Of a stretch of DNA of 64,000 bases, positions 45,945 through 54,958 are shown in pieces. Each line of letters starts with the position of its first letter. Within the stretch, counting starts at the first letter, position 1. Below the pieces are notes generated by a model. The model saw only the letters and a program-made list of their open reading frames with translations, ran no database searches and was not told where the DNA came from. The DNA comes from Bifidobacterium bifidum ATCC 29521 = JCM 1255 = DSM 20456 (lineage in GTDB: Bacteria; Actinomycetota; Actinomycetes; Actinomycetales; Bifidobacteriaceae): contig NZ_AP012323.1 of NCBI RefSeq assembly GCF_001025135.1, forward strand, positions 620,001 through 684,000, given 5' to 3'. Both the position numbers and the translations under genes were made by a program.

Positions 45945-46547
45945 ATGGCGCGTACCGCGCACATCGTCCGCGAGACCAGCGAATCGCACATCGAACTCAG
46001 CCTGAACCTTGACGGCACCGGCAAGACCGACATCGACACCTCCGTGCCGTTCTACAACCATATGATGAACGCGCTCGGCAAGCATTCGCTCATCGACCTG
46101 ACGATTCATGCGCACGGCGACACCGACATCGACGTGCACCACACCGTCGAGGATACGGCCATCGTGTTCGGCGAGGCGTTGAAGCAGGCGCTCGGCGACA
46201 AGCGAGGCATCCGCCGCTTCGCCGACGCCACCGTGCCGCTCGACGAGGCGCTCGCCAAGGCCGTCGTCGACATTTCAGGCCGTCCGTACTGCGTGTGCTC
46301 CGGCGAACCCGACGGCTTCGAATATTGCATGATCGGCGGCCACTTCACAGGCTCCCTGGTACGCCACGTCATGGAATCCATCGCCTTCCACGCCGGCATC
46401 TGCCTGCACATGCAGGTGCTCGCCGGCCGCGACCCCCACCACATCGCCGAAGCCGAATTCAAGGCGCTCGCGCGGGCGCTGCGCTTCGCGGTCGAGCCGG
46501 ATCCGCGCATCCAGGGCCTGATCCCCAGCACGAAGGGCGCACTGTGA
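45945..46547 (+). CDS. hisB: Imidazoleglycerol-phosphate dehydratase
   Basis: Manganese-dependent dehydration step of histidine synthesis. 200 residues, the monofunctional form without a phosphatase domain. Metal-binding His/Glu motifs: [17 protein letters not shown] and [26 protein letters not shown]; also [24 protein letters not shown] precedes ATG 45945. The TGA overlaps the start of the next gene. Confidence 0.97.
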   Translation: MARTAHIVRETSESHIELSLNLDGTGKTDIDTSVPFYNHMMNALGKHSLIDLTIHAHGDTDIDVHHTVEDTAIVFGEALKQALGDKRGIRRFADATVPLDEALAKAVVDISGRPYCVCSGEPDGFEYCMIGGHFTGSLVRHVMESIAFHAGICLHMQVLAGRDPHHIAEAEFKALARALRFAVEPDPRIQGLIPSTKGAL

Positions 46548-47260
46548 TGAGCGGCAACGACGACAGGCACGGCGGAGACGACGGTTTCGACGACGACATC
46601 CATTTCAGCGACGAGGAACTTGAGGCCGCGCTGGACGGATTCGAGAAGGAATTCCGCGATTCGAACGCGGCTGCCGGCGAACCGGCGAACGACGCCGCGG
46701 CCGACAGCCCCGCAGACGATGCGGGGGCCGCGGATTCCGGTCAGGCACAGGAGGCCGACACCGCGGCCGCGTTCGACGACGAGCTGCAAGGGCTTCTGGG
46801 CAACAAGGCGAAGGCCGCCGTGCTGATTACGCGTGTCGCGTCCGCCCGCCTGCTCGCCGCGTTCTGCCAGCTGTCGGACGTGTCCGCCGACTGCATCGGA
46901 TCGGAGGAAGGGGCCGTGGCCATCCTGCGCAACCTTGACGGCGACGGGCCCGAAGTCGCGGCACGCGACCTCACCATCGTCGTGTCGGGCATGTCGCTGG
47001 TGCTCGCCGTCAACCGTGCGGACAAGTTGGAGGCGACCGTCTATCTGCAAGGCAAGCCGGGGCAGACGATCGCCCCGCCGCTGCTGTTCACATCGACGGC
47101 GCCGTTCGTGGAGGATCTGCTGCTTGGCATCACCGACGAGGACGGCCTGATCGGCACCGGCATGAAAGTCGAACAGTCCGCGGATCTCGACCATGACCAG
47201 GCCATGGCCGTCATCGCGGAACACACGAAGTTCGGGCGCGGCTCGTCGCGCATTGAATAA
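46547..47260 (+). CDS. Protein of unknown function inside the his cluster
   Basis: 237 residues, no signal peptide. It starts ATGA-overlapped with hisB, so it is translationally coupled. The first ~80 residues are very acidic and Ala/Asp-rich (DDGFDDDIHFSDEELEAALDGFEKEF). The remainder is a compact alpha/beta domain (KAAVLITRVASARLLAAFCQL, DLTIVVSGMSLVLAVNRADKLEATVYLQGKPG). No known His enzyme matches it. Its conserved-looking globular part and coupling suggest a real protein, perhaps regulatory. Confidence 0.75.
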   Translation: MSGNDDRHGGDDGFDDDIHFSDEELEAALDGFEKEFRDSNAAAGEPANDAAADSPADDAGAADSGQAQEADTAAAFDDELQGLLGNKAKAAVLITRVASARLLAAFCQLSDVSADCIGSEEGAVAILRNLDGDGPEVAARDLTIVVSGMSLVLAVNRADKLEATVYLQGKPGQTIAPPLLFTSTAPFVEDLLLGITDEDGLIGTGMKVEQSADLDHDQAMAVIAEHTKFGRGSSRIE

Positions 47261-47328
47261 TCGGGCGGCCGGCGGTTGACGCCGCCCGTGCCCGTGCAGC
47301 CAAGGATTTTCAGACTGAAGGAGACGAC

Positions 47329-47979
47329 ATGACATCGGTGGTGGTATTCGACTATGGATTCGGCAACGTGCGTTCCATGGTGCGTGCGCTCGCCAATCTC
47401 GGCCTTGACACGACACTGACCTCCGACTACCGGCAGGCGCTTGAGGCGGACGGCATGGTCGTGCCCGGCGTCGGCGCGTTCGCCGCCTGCATGACCGGCC
47501 TGCGCGAGGTGTCGGGCGACCGCGTCATCCTCGACCGTCTGCGTGCCGGCCGCCCTGTGCTGGGCGTGTGCGTGGGCGAGCAGATCATGTTCGAGCGCGG
47601 CAACGAGCACGCAGACACCACCGAAGGACTTGGACTGATCGGCGGTACCGTCGATCTGCTGGATGCCGATGTCGTGCCGCACATGGGATGGGACACGGTC
47701 GAAGCGCCGTCCGGTTCCGCGCTGCTCGAAGGCGTGGAGAACGAACGGTTCTATTTTGTGCACTCCTACGCGGCGATGAGCGCCACCGCGAAGGATCTGA
47801 GCGCCGAGCAGGTCGATCTGGGCGGCGACGAGCATATCACGTGGTGCACGTATGGCCGCAGCAGATTCGTCGCCGCCTATGAGCGCGGCCCGCTGTCGGT
47901 CACCCAGTTCCACCCCGAGAAGTCCGCCGACGCCGGCAAACAGCTGCTGCGCAACTGGGTCGGCACGTTCTCGAAGTAG
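47329..47979 (+). CDS. hisH: Imidazole glycerol phosphate synthase glutaminase subunit
   Basis: Class I glutamine amidotransferase feeding ammonia to HisF. Catalytic triad: Cys in PVLGVCVGEQIMF, His and Glu in VTQFHPEKSADAG; start VVVFDYGFGNVRSMVRAL is typical. 216 residues. AAGGAGACG precedes ATG 47329. The partner hisF is not in this window. Confidence 0.96.
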   Translation: MTSVVVFDYGFGNVRSMVRALANLGLDTTLTSDYRQALEADGMVVPGVGAFAACMTGLREVSGDRVILDRLRAGRPVLGVCVGEQIMFERGNEHADTTEGLGLIGGTVDLLDADVVPHMGWDTVEAPSGSALLEGVENERFYFVHSYAAMSATAKDLSAEQVDLGGDEHITWCTYGRSRFVAAYERGPLSVTQFHPEKSADAGKQLLRNWVGTFSK

Positions 47980-48090
47980 CCGGCTGAACGGCATGACCAG
48001 CCGGCGCGGCCGGGAACCCCGACTCACCCGGCAACGCGGACGGCGGGCCCCGAGCCTCAACGACTTCAACGATTCCAAAGGAGAACAACC

Positions 48091-48816
48091 ATGTCACTCA
48101 CATTGCTTCCCGCGGTCGACGTGCGCGACGGCAAGGCCGTGCGCCTGCGCCAGGGCGAATCCGGCTCAGAGACCGACTACGGCAGCCCGCTCGAAGCGGC
48201 CCGCACGTGGGTCGAGGCCGGCGCCGAGTGGATTCATCTCGTCGATCTGGATGCGGCGTTCGGCACGGGGAACAACCGCGCGCAGCTGCGTGAGATTGTT
48301 CATGAGCTCGGCGACAAGGTCAACATCGAGATGTCCGGCGGCGTGCGTGACGACGACTCGCTGTCCGCCGCGCTGGAGGCCGGAGCGGCCCGCGTGAACA
48401 TCGGCACCGCCGCGTTGGAGAACCCCGAATGGACCGCCTCGGTCATCAAGCGGTACGGCGACCGCGTCGCCATCGGACTTGACGTGCGCGGCCACACGCT
48501 CGCCGCCCGCGGATGGGTCAAGGAGGGTGGCGACCTGTTCGAGACGATGAAGTTCCTCGACTCGGTCGGATGCTCCCGCTACGTCGTCACCGATGTGGCG
48601 CGGGACGGCATGATGAGCGGCCCGAACATCGACCTGCTGCGCGAGGTCGCGGAACGCACCGATGCCAAGGTCACCGCTTCCGGTGGCATCAGCAAGCTGG
48701 ACGACCTGCGCGATATCAAGATCCTCGCCGATTTCGGCGTGGACTCGGCCATCCTCGGCAAGTCGCTGTACGCCCGCGCGTTCACGCTCGAAGAGGCGCT
48801 CGAAGTCGCCCGCTGA
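48091..48816 (+). CDS. hisA: Phosphoribosyl isomerase (HisA; probably bifunctional PriA)
   Basis: TIM-barrel Amadori isomerase for ProFAR in histidine synthesis. Actinobacterial versions (PriA) usually also do the TrpF step of tryptophan synthesis. Motifs: [19 protein letters not shown] (first catalytic Asp), [40 protein letters not shown] (second catalytic Asp), [11 protein letters not shown]. 241 residues. AAAGGAGAAC precedes ATG 48091. Dual activity is inferred from the phylum, not shown by the sequence alone. Confidence 0.95.
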   Translation: MSLTLLPAVDVRDGKAVRLRQGESGSETDYGSPLEAARTWVEAGAEWIHLVDLDAAFGTGNNRAQLREIVHELGDKVNIEMSGGVRDDDSLSAALEAGAARVNIGTAALENPEWTASVIKRYGDRVAIGLDVRGHTLAARGWVKEGGDLFETMKFLDSVGCSRYVVTDVARDGMMSGPNIDLLREVAERTDAKVTASGGISKLDDLRDIKILADFGVDSAILGKSLYARAFTLEEALEVAR

Positions 48817-48834
48817 CCGATACGGCTGTCGACG

Positions 48835-48886
48835 GGGGCCGCCCCCCCCGCCGCCCGTCACCGTCGGCTGGGCGGCCGGCGGCCCC
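48835..48886. terminator. GC-rich convergent terminator after hisA
   Basis: GGGGCCGCC (48835-48843) pairs with GGCGGCCCC (48878-48886) across a C-rich loop. It fills the gap between hisA and the convergent DUF2252 gene. No T-run. Confidence 0.5.
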
Positions 48887-48889
48887 TGC

Positions 48890-50335
48890 TCACTTCTTCG
48901 CGCCGCTTTTCTTCGAGCAGGGGAGCTCGCCCTTCTTGATGAGCTTCCTGAACAGGGAGTAATCCTCCTCGTTCTGCTCCGCATACGCCTGGGCGAACGC
49001 GGCTATCGCCTGGTCGAACTCGTCGGTGCCCCCAAGATAGTTGGCGATGGCCACGCTGTCGCCGGTGCGGGCATGCGCGTGCGCCAGGCACCATGCGCAC
49101 ATGCGGCCCAGATCCGACAATCCCAGCGCGTTCAGATGATCGATGTCGATCGAGCCCTTGCCGTTCCAGAATTGGCGCACGTAATAGTCGCGCGGCCGGC
49201 CGTCCTCCGCCACGAAACTCGCCCAGCCGAGCAGCACGTCGGCAGTGGATTGGATCAGCTTCTGCCCCTGCACCACACGCTCGCCATGCGTCGCATACGG
49301 CGAGCGGCCGACGAACCGTTCGAAGACCGACTCGTTGGCCTCCTTCATCTGCAGCATCAGCGGGTCGTCAAGCCCCCGTCCGGTGAGAATCGACACCCAG
49401 GCGCGGGTTCCGACCGAGCCGACGCCCACGACCTTGCGGGCGGTGTCATGGTACCGATAACGGTTCAGCACGTAACGCCGGTCCTCGTACAGGCTTTGCC
49501 GGTAGCTGTCATACAGTGCGTCCAGCCTCTCCCGCAGCACCCCGAGATCCGCATAGTCCTGCAGCTCGCTGATCGGCACCAGCTCCGGCGGCTTCGAGCG
49601 GAACCGCAGCCGCTTCTCGCCGCTGTCAAGATAGGTGAGCTTCGCGGCCGCATGGTCGGAATCACGCACCGACGCGCGCAGCGCGGCGTCGCGCAACGTG
49701 CGGTTGCGCTTGCCGTTCACCGTGCTTTCGTAATGGTCGAGCGCCGCCTCCACGTCGAGATGGTCGTACCAGACGTCGAGGAAGTCCATCTGCGAGAACT
49801 GGCGGATATGGTCGCGGTACGAGTGCACGCAGCGTGCGACCGCGTTGCGCCGGTCCTTCTCCTTGATGCCGTTCGCCCGCCCGCAGATCTCCACGGACAC
49901 CGCGAGCCGCTTCACGTCCCATTCCCACGGTCCCGTGGCTGTCTCGTCGAAGTCGTTGATGTCGAACACGAGCCGGTCGCTGGGGGAGCGGAACATGCCG
50001 AAATTGCCGATATGCGCGTCGCCGACCGCCTGGACGGGGATGCCGGTGGTCGGCGTGTGCGCGAGGTCGTTCGCCATGATGAGCGCGGTGCCGCGGTAGA
50101 ACGTGAACGCGGAATCGCTCATGCGGTAGTACCTCAGCGGGATCAGATCCGGCACCCGCTGCGCCGACTGTTCCTCCAAAAGCCCGATCACGTCGCGCCG
50201 GCGCGGCACGATCTTCCAGTCGGCGTGGCTCTCCAACGGTGTGGTCTTGCGCAGCGCGATGCCGGCCTTGGCCTGCCCCAGCGGCGTGTCGGCCATGTGC
50301 CATGACATATCGATGATGGGATGGTTCTCGCTCAT
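48890..50335 (-). CDS. DUF2252 (kinase-like fold) protein
   Basis: 481 residues. DUF2252 signatures: RYYRMSDSAFTFYRGTALIMANDLA, VGDAHIGNFGMFRSPSDRLVFDINDFDETATGPWEWDVKRLAVSV (resembling the catalytic and metal loops of aminoglycoside-phosphotransferase-like kinases, with HxxN and DxxD), and RDYYVRQFWNGKGSIDID. The biochemical function is not established. The start was placed at ATG 50335; the open frame further upstream overlaps the glnA promoter and is not coding. Ends in a basic tail KKSGAKK. Confidence 0.88.
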   Translation of the reverse strand: MSENHPIIDMSWHMADTPLGQAKAGIALRKTTPLESHADWKIVPRRRDVIGLLEEQSAQRVPDLIPLRYYRMSDSAFTFYRGTALIMANDLAHTPTTGIPVQAVGDAHIGNFGMFRSPSDRLVFDINDFDETATGPWEWDVKRLAVSVEICGRANGIKEKDRRNAVARCVHSYRDHIRQFSQMDFLDVWYDHLDVEAALDHYESTVNGKRNRTLRDAALRASVRDSDHAAAKLTYLDSGEKRLRFRSKPPELVPISELQDYADLGVLRERLDALYDSYRQSLYEDRRYVLNRYRYHDTARKVVGVGSVGTRAWVSILTGRGLDDPLMLQMKEANESVFERFVGRSPYATHGERVVQGQKLIQSTADVLLGWASFVAEDGRPRDYYVRQFWNGKGSIDIDHLNALGLSDLGRMCAWCLAHAHARTGDSVAIANYLGGTDEFDQAIAAFAQAYAEQNEEDYSLFRKLIKKGELPCSKKSGAKK

Positions 50336-50399
50336 GGCTCCACGATAACGCCGACGCGGGAGCGACATTCCGGCGATGCCCCGGCGTGTCCGATGGCAT

Positions 50400-50430
50400 G
50401 TTAACGAGTCTCGTAACACGGACGTGAAAC
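50400..50430 (+). promoter_or_regulatory. Direct-repeat site upstream of glnA
   Basis: GTTAAC, CGTAAC and GTGAAAC are spaced by six bases each (50400-50405, 50412-50417, 50424-50430), so related AAC-ending boxes recur every 12 bp. This is reminiscent of GlnR-type a/b boxes but does not match exactly. It lies 12 bases before the glnA start. Confidence 0.3.
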
Positions 50431-50441
50431 CATGAGGGATT

Positions 50442-51779
50442 ATGGATAAGCAGCAAGAGTTTGCCCTGCGCACGGTTGAGGAACGCGACGTGCGCTTTAT
50501 TCGGTTGTGGTTCACTGACGTGCTGGGCACGTTGAAATCCGTGGCCATCGCGCCCGCCGAGTTGGAGGCGGCGTTCGAGGAGGGGCTTGGCTTCGACGGT
50601 TCCGCCATCGAGGGAATGACGCGCGTGTCGGAGGACGACATGATCGTGCAGCCCGACCCGTCCACGTTCCAGATACTGCCGTGGCGTGGCGGCCCGCAGG
50701 GTACCGCTCGCATGTTCTGCGACATTCTCACGCCCGACGGCGAGCCGTCCCTGGGTGACCCGCGCCACGTGCTCAAGCGTGCGCTCGCCAAGGCGAAGGA
50801 GAAGGGTTTCACGTTCTACGTGCACCCGGAGATTGAGTTCTATCTGTTCGAGAACCAGACCGACTGGTCGAAGGCGCCGACTCCAATCGACGAGGGCGGC
50901 TATTTCGACCATGTGCCGCGCAGCCCGGGCATGGACTTCCGCCGCGCCACCGTCAACATGCTGGAGCAGATGGGCATCTCCGTCGAATACTCGCACCATG
51001 AGGCGGGTCCCGGCCAGAACGAGATCGACCTGCGGTATGCCGACGCGCTGACCACGGCCGACAACATCATGACGTTCCGCACGGTCGTCAAGGAAATCTC
51101 GCTGGAGCGCGGCATCCACGCCAGCTTCATGCCCAAGCCGCTCGCCGACGCGCCCGGTTCCGGCATGCACACGCACCTGAGCCTGTTCGAGGGTGATTCC
51201 AACGCGTTCTACGAGGCCGGCCAGGAGTTCAACATGTCCCTGACCGCCCGACAGTTCGCCGCGGGCATCCTGCATCATGCGGCGGAGATCTGCGCGGTCA
51301 CCGACCAGTTCGTGAACTCGTACAAGCGACTGTGGGGTGGTGCTGAGGCGCCGAGCTACATCTGCTGGGGTCACAACAACCGGTCCGCGTTGCTGCGCAT
51401 CCCGCAGTACAAGCCCGGCAAGGGCAACTCCGCGCGTATGGAGTTCCGTGGACTCGACCCGGTGGCGAACCCGTATCTGGCGTATTCGGTGCTGCTCGCC
51501 GCCGGTCTGGACGGCATCGAACAGCAGATGACGCTGGGCGAGCCGACCAGCGACGACGTGTGGGAGCTGACCGACGCCGAACGTCAGGCGATGGGCATCG
51601 AGCCGCTGCCGGATTCGCTGGACGCCGCACTGAAGATCATGGAGAAGTCCGATTTCGTCGCGGACGTGCTCGGCGAGCATGCGTTCGAGTATTTCCTGCG
51701 CAACAAGCATCAGGAATGGGACGAATACCGTGGCCAGGTCACGCCGTACGAGTTGAAGAAGTACCTGCCCAAGCTCTGA
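50442..51779 (+). CDS. glnA: Glutamine synthetase, GSI-alpha (GlnA2-like) type
   Basis: ATP-dependent amidation of glutamate. 445 residues, shorter than GSI-beta. Motifs: IEGMTRVSEDDMIVQPDPSTFQILPWR, the ATP/metal segment FYVHPEIEFYLFE, AGPGQNEIDLRYADALTTADNIMTFR, ASFMPKPLADAPGSGMHTHLSLFEG, and RMEFRGLDPVANPYLAYSVLL. The region near the C-terminus ends VTPYELKKYLPKL and lacks the adenylylation-site tyrosine context NLYDLP of GSI-beta, so AMP-based control is unlikely. A good terminator follows. Confidence 0.95.
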   Translation: MDKQQEFALRTVEERDVRFIRLWFTDVLGTLKSVAIAPAELEAAFEEGLGFDGSAIEGMTRVSEDDMIVQPDPSTFQILPWRGGPQGTARMFCDILTPDGEPSLGDPRHVLKRALAKAKEKGFTFYVHPEIEFYLFENQTDWSKAPTPIDEGGYFDHVPRSPGMDFRRATVNMLEQMGISVEYSHHEAGPGQNEIDLRYADALTTADNIMTFRTVVKEISLERGIHASFMPKPLADAPGSGMHTHLSLFEGDSNAFYEAGQEFNMSLTARQFAAGILHHAAEICAVTDQFVNSYKRLWGGAEAPSYICWGHNNRSALLRIPQYKPGKGNSARMEFRGLDPVANPYLAYSVLLAAGLDGIEQQMTLGEPTSDDVWELTDAERQAMGIEPLPDSLDAALKIMEKSDFVADVLGEHAFEYFLRNKHQEWDEYRGQVTPYELKKYLPKL

Positions 51780-51819
51780 CGTGACGTGAAACCGGCCGAC
51801 TACCGGCAAACAAGAAACA

Positions 51820-51868
51820 GTGTGGGGATGATGGCTGCTGATCCGGCCATCATCCCCACACCGTTTTT
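51820..51868 (+). terminator. Rho-independent terminator of glnA
   Basis: Perfect 16-bp stem GTGTGGGGATGATGGC (51820-51835) with its complement at 51846-51861, a 10-base loop, then CG and five T residues (51864-51868). Confidence 0.9.
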
Positions 51869-51904
51869 GCTTGCCGAACCGACCGCCGCAGGATGCCGCT
51901 GCGG

Positions 51905-53266
51905 TCACTCGACCTTGCGCGGCGTCATCTTCTTGGTGACCATGTCGTTGCCCCCGTAGGTGCTGGACAGGCGAACCTTGACCGGCTGGCCCGGGTCTTC
52001 GACCACATAGGAGACCGTCGCCTTGGCCAGGACCCCCGGCTGGACGGAGCGGCTGAAACTCATGTTCTCGTACCCTTGTGGGAGCGGCGGCTCGGTGTAG
52101 TAGTTCATTTCCAGCTGTGAGCCGTCCTGCGTGACGGTGAGCTTCACGGCGTTGGACAATGGCTCATTGGCCTCGGATTGGTTCACCCATGTGATGGTGA
52201 CGATGATGGTGTGACGGCCCTGATAGTCGTCGGGGCCCGTCGTCACGTCGTCGATGGAGACGAGGGCGTCCCCGCTGTAGCTGCTGATCCGCTTCATCTT
52301 GCGCTTCTCCGCCTCGGCGGCTTTCGGGGCGGGAGCGATGTCGTCAGGCTGGACCTGCTCGTATTGCGTGCCGCTGGTCGGTGCCTTGAACGCGGACACG
52401 ATGCCCTCATGGTAGCGGGTCGCCTGATTGGCTACGACGTACAGGTCGCCCGTCGCGTCGTTCAGCTGGTACGCGATGGTCGCGTCGCTTTCCTCGCCCT
52501 TTGCGATCTTGATGTCGTCCGACTGCGTCTTGTACCCTTCGATGGATGAGCCGCCGCGGCTGTGCAGGTAGGTTTTGTTCAGGCCGATGCCGCTCTGATA
52601 TACCTGCAGGTCCATGGCGAGTTCCCCGAAGGTCGTATTGGCATCGCCGGTGTTCTTCCAATGGTAGGTGATGATCACCGTCTTGTGCCCGTCGTGATCC
52701 GTGGGGCCGGTGGTCGCCTTGGCTATGGTGACCGTGGCCTTCCGGTTGCCGAACGATGTCGTCTCGCCGGTTTTCACGCGGGTCGGCTTGTTGTCTTGGG
52801 AGGGCGACTTGAATGAGTACGATGAGTCGTCTGAGTCGCTGCTGCCGCCTGTGCTGATGATATGACTCACCAGGTTTGATCCCAGCGCGAACACGATTAT
52901 GGCGATGACGGCAACCCAGGATCGGCGCTGGCGCTTCGTGGCTCCGCCGGGTTTGCGGTCGCTCTTGGACTGCACGTGTCCGTAGCCGCCGCGATATGGA
53001 TGGCCGTTGTAGGACGGATTGAGGGGAGCGTCGCCCGCTCCGGTCCGTGCCGGCCCGCCTGGTTCGTCTGCGGGGCTCGGGGCGGCCGGCTTGCCTGCCG
53101 GTCGGCGACGATCGGCATCGGGGCTGATTCGGCCGCTTCTGGGCTGCTGATACGCCGGCTCGTCGACCTGCGAGGTCTGGGAATCGATGCTGATGTACGC
53201 CGGCGAATCGTCCACATCGAACGGCGATACATAATCGTCGTCATGATGCCTGCTGAACAATCCCAT
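51905..53266 (-). CDS. Membrane protein with two tandem DUF5067-like domains
   Basis: 453 residues from the ATG at 53266, preceded by AAGGGAAC. A disordered, proline-rich cytoplasmic part (about 1-115) is followed by a membrane helix (SWVAVIAIIVFALGSNLVSHII) and two related extracellular beta-sandwich domains: the first contains ATVTIAKATTGPTDHDGHKTVIITYHWKN, the second LVSIDDVTTGPDDYQGRHTIIVTITWVN. The matching TGPxDxxGxxTxIxTxxWxN pattern shows internal duplication. DUF5067 resembles telomere-like/immunoglobulin-type lipoprotein folds; function unknown. Confidence 0.8.
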   Translation of the reverse strand: MGLFSRHHDDDYVSPFDVDDSPAYISIDSQTSQVDEPAYQQPRSGRISPDADRRRPAGKPAAPSPADEPGGPARTGAGDAPLNPSYNGHPYRGGYGHVQSKSDRKPGGATKRQRRSWVAVIAIIVFALGSNLVSHIISTGGSSDSDDSSYSFKSPSQDNKPTRVKTGETTSFGNRKATVTIAKATTGPTDHDGHKTVIITYHWKNTGDANTTFGELAMDLQVYQSGIGLNKTYLHSRGGSSIEGYKTQSDDIKIAKGEESDATIAYQLNDATGDLYVVANQATRYHEGIVSAFKAPTSGTQYEQVQPDDIAPAPKAAEAEKRKMKRISSYSGDALVSIDDVTTGPDDYQGRHTIIVTITWVNQSEANEPLSNAVKLTVTQDGSQLEMNYYTEPPLPQGYENMSFSRSVQPGVLAKATVSYVVEDPGQPVKVRLSSTYGGNDMVTKKMTPRKVE

Positions 53267-53497
53267 GCCTGTTCCCTTGTCTCTCGGCCGCGCACGGTGA
53301 TGCATGTCTTCTCCCATTGTAGGCGGCGTGCCGGTGCAGCGCGAGCGCCGGAAGGTGAAGACCGTCGAAATCGCCGGTGAATGATGGGCCGTGCGTCTTC
53401 GGCGCGTCTCCTGCGTGTCTCGGGGGCCTTGCGCGGCAGGAGGTGCCGCTAATGTATGTTCCGTCTGGAAGAAGAGAAAAACAGCAGGGGTACGGTC

Positions 53498-53780
53498 ATG
53501 TCCGGTTCCGCCATCCGTGGGCGGCAGGGGAGCGAACGCTTCTTCACGCTGCCGGCCGTCACGCTGATCGCGTCCAGTTTCGTGCTGGGCATGAGCGATT
53601 TCGTGGTCGTGGGCATCCTGTCCGACATCGCCCACGGGTTGCGGGTCTCCGAGGTCACGGTCGGCAATCTGGTGTCGCGGTTCGCCACCCATCTGACGTT
53701 GATCGGCGTGTTCCTCGCCGGCAACATCCTGTGTGCGCTCGCGCCGAATTACGCGGTGCTGCCGCATTACAGCCACATGG
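53498..53780 (+). pseudogene. Remnant of an MFS transporter
   Basis: Starts ATG 53498 after AGGGGT. The first helix and loop are good MFS-drug-efflux sequence (LPAVTLIASSFVLGMSDFVVVGILSDIAHGLRVSEVTVGNLVS), then it jumps at RFATH to LTLIGVFLAGNILCALAPNYAVL, a later helix. Everything after about helix 3 of the expected 12 is missing, and the frame runs into the antisense of the next gene. At least one internal and one 3' deletion. Confidence 0.75.
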
Positions 53781-53831
53781 CGAAGGTCGGTTTTCTGCCG
53801 CAGTTCCGCATGCGGGCCGGCAATGGCTGTC

Positions 53832-54878
53832 TCAGTGCCTTGCGTCTCCGAACCATCCCCGGTAGATGATCGAGAAGTTCCTGTTGCCGTAGCTGGAGCA
53901 GGAGTCTCCTTCCCCGGCTCCAGCGGCGAGCGCGGCCTCGTTCGGCTGGTAGGGCGTGTAGATGTACAGCAGTGCGGTCGCCTTGTTGCCGATGACCACG
54001 TTGGCACCGCCGCAGCTCGTGTTCGGATGGAACCTGACGAAGTTGAGCTTGCCGACATGGTAACCGTATGATGCCTCATGCCGCACGTAATACCTGTATC
54101 GATGCGCCGCGCCGTAGACCTGCCGGAAGAAGCCTGCGTACTGCGGGTCGCAGTCGTTGTCGTCGGGGCAGCTCAGGCCCATGGCCGCCTTGAACTGGAA
54201 GTCGGTCGGCTTGCTCGCGGTGACGAGCTGCTGTTCCTTCTGCAGCACGGTAAGCAGCACTTTCTGGCTGATGCCGCATGATCGCGACGATTTGTCGATG
54301 ATCGTCGCCGCAGTCTCTCCCTTGGCGCCGTCGTATCCGTCGCAGTACCGGTCATCGGGCTGGTCCGTGGTGTCGAACGTGCGGTTTTTCAGGCATCCCG
54401 TCCCGGTGCAGTCGCCGCCGTGCTCATCGAGGAACGATTGCACTTCGGTGCGGCTCATCGCATAGCCGTTGAAGAACTGGCCGTCGGAGATGATGTTGCC
54501 CGGGTCGAAACCGTATCGGTCGCCCAGATTCTGCTGTCGTTCCTCGGCCGTCACGAGCGCGATGCGCTGTCCGACGAACGAGGTGGTGCCCCACGCCAGC
54601 GCCACGGCGCACACCGCCGCCAGCGCGGTGCCCGCCACCGCGAGGATGCGCCTGCGCCATCCAGCCCGCTTCCACCAGCGGCGCAGCGTGTTGCGTCGGG
54701 CCTTCGGCTTCGGGCGGCGGATCGCGGACCGTGCCGCTGTGCCGTGCCTGGTGTTTTTGGTGTTGTTTCCCCTGATGTTTTTCTTGGCGGGCGTACCGGG
54801 CCGGCGGTTGCGTTGCTTGCCGCCGTTCCGTCCTCCGGTCCGCCCGGTGTTGTTCCCCTGCTTCTTACATGTTGTCAT
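53832..54878 (-). CDS. Secreted or membrane-anchored Cys-rich actinobacterial protein
   Basis: 348 residues. A very basic N-terminus (about 1-78) leads into one membrane helix (ILAVAGTALAAVCAVALAWG). The extracellular part has eight or more Cys and the characteristic segments YGFDPGNIISDGQFFNGYAMSRTEVQSFLD, SRSCGISQKVLLTVLQKEQQLVTASKPT, AMGLSCPDDNDCDPQYAGFFRQVYGAAHRY, and a C-terminal YTPYQPNEAALAAG..CSSYGNRNFSIIYRGWFG. Similar proteins are often labelled hemagglutinin-like without experiment; a lysozyme-like or wall-binding role is possible. Confidence 0.75.
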   Translation of the reverse strand: MTTCKKQGNNTGRTGGRNGGKQRNRRPGTPAKKNIRGNNTKNTRHGTAARSAIRRPKPKARRNTLRRWWKRAGWRRRILAVAGTALAAVCAVALAWGTTSFVGQRIALVTAEERQQNLGDRYGFDPGNIISDGQFFNGYAMSRTEVQSFLDEHGGDCTGTGCLKNRTFDTTDQPDDRYCDGYDGAKGETAATIIDKSSRSCGISQKVLLTVLQKEQQLVTASKPTDFQFKAAMGLSCPDDNDCDPQYAGFFRQVYGAAHRYRYYVRHEASYGYHVGKLNFVRFHPNTSCGGANVVIGNKATALLYIYTPYQPNEAALAAGAGEGDSCSSYGNRNFSIIYRGWFGDARH

Positions 54879-54958
54879 CGTCCGTCATTGTAGCGCGGGG
54901 ATATGTTGGATGCGCGGACTGGCCGTGCGCGGCGACGGGGGAGAGGCCGCGCACAGCG

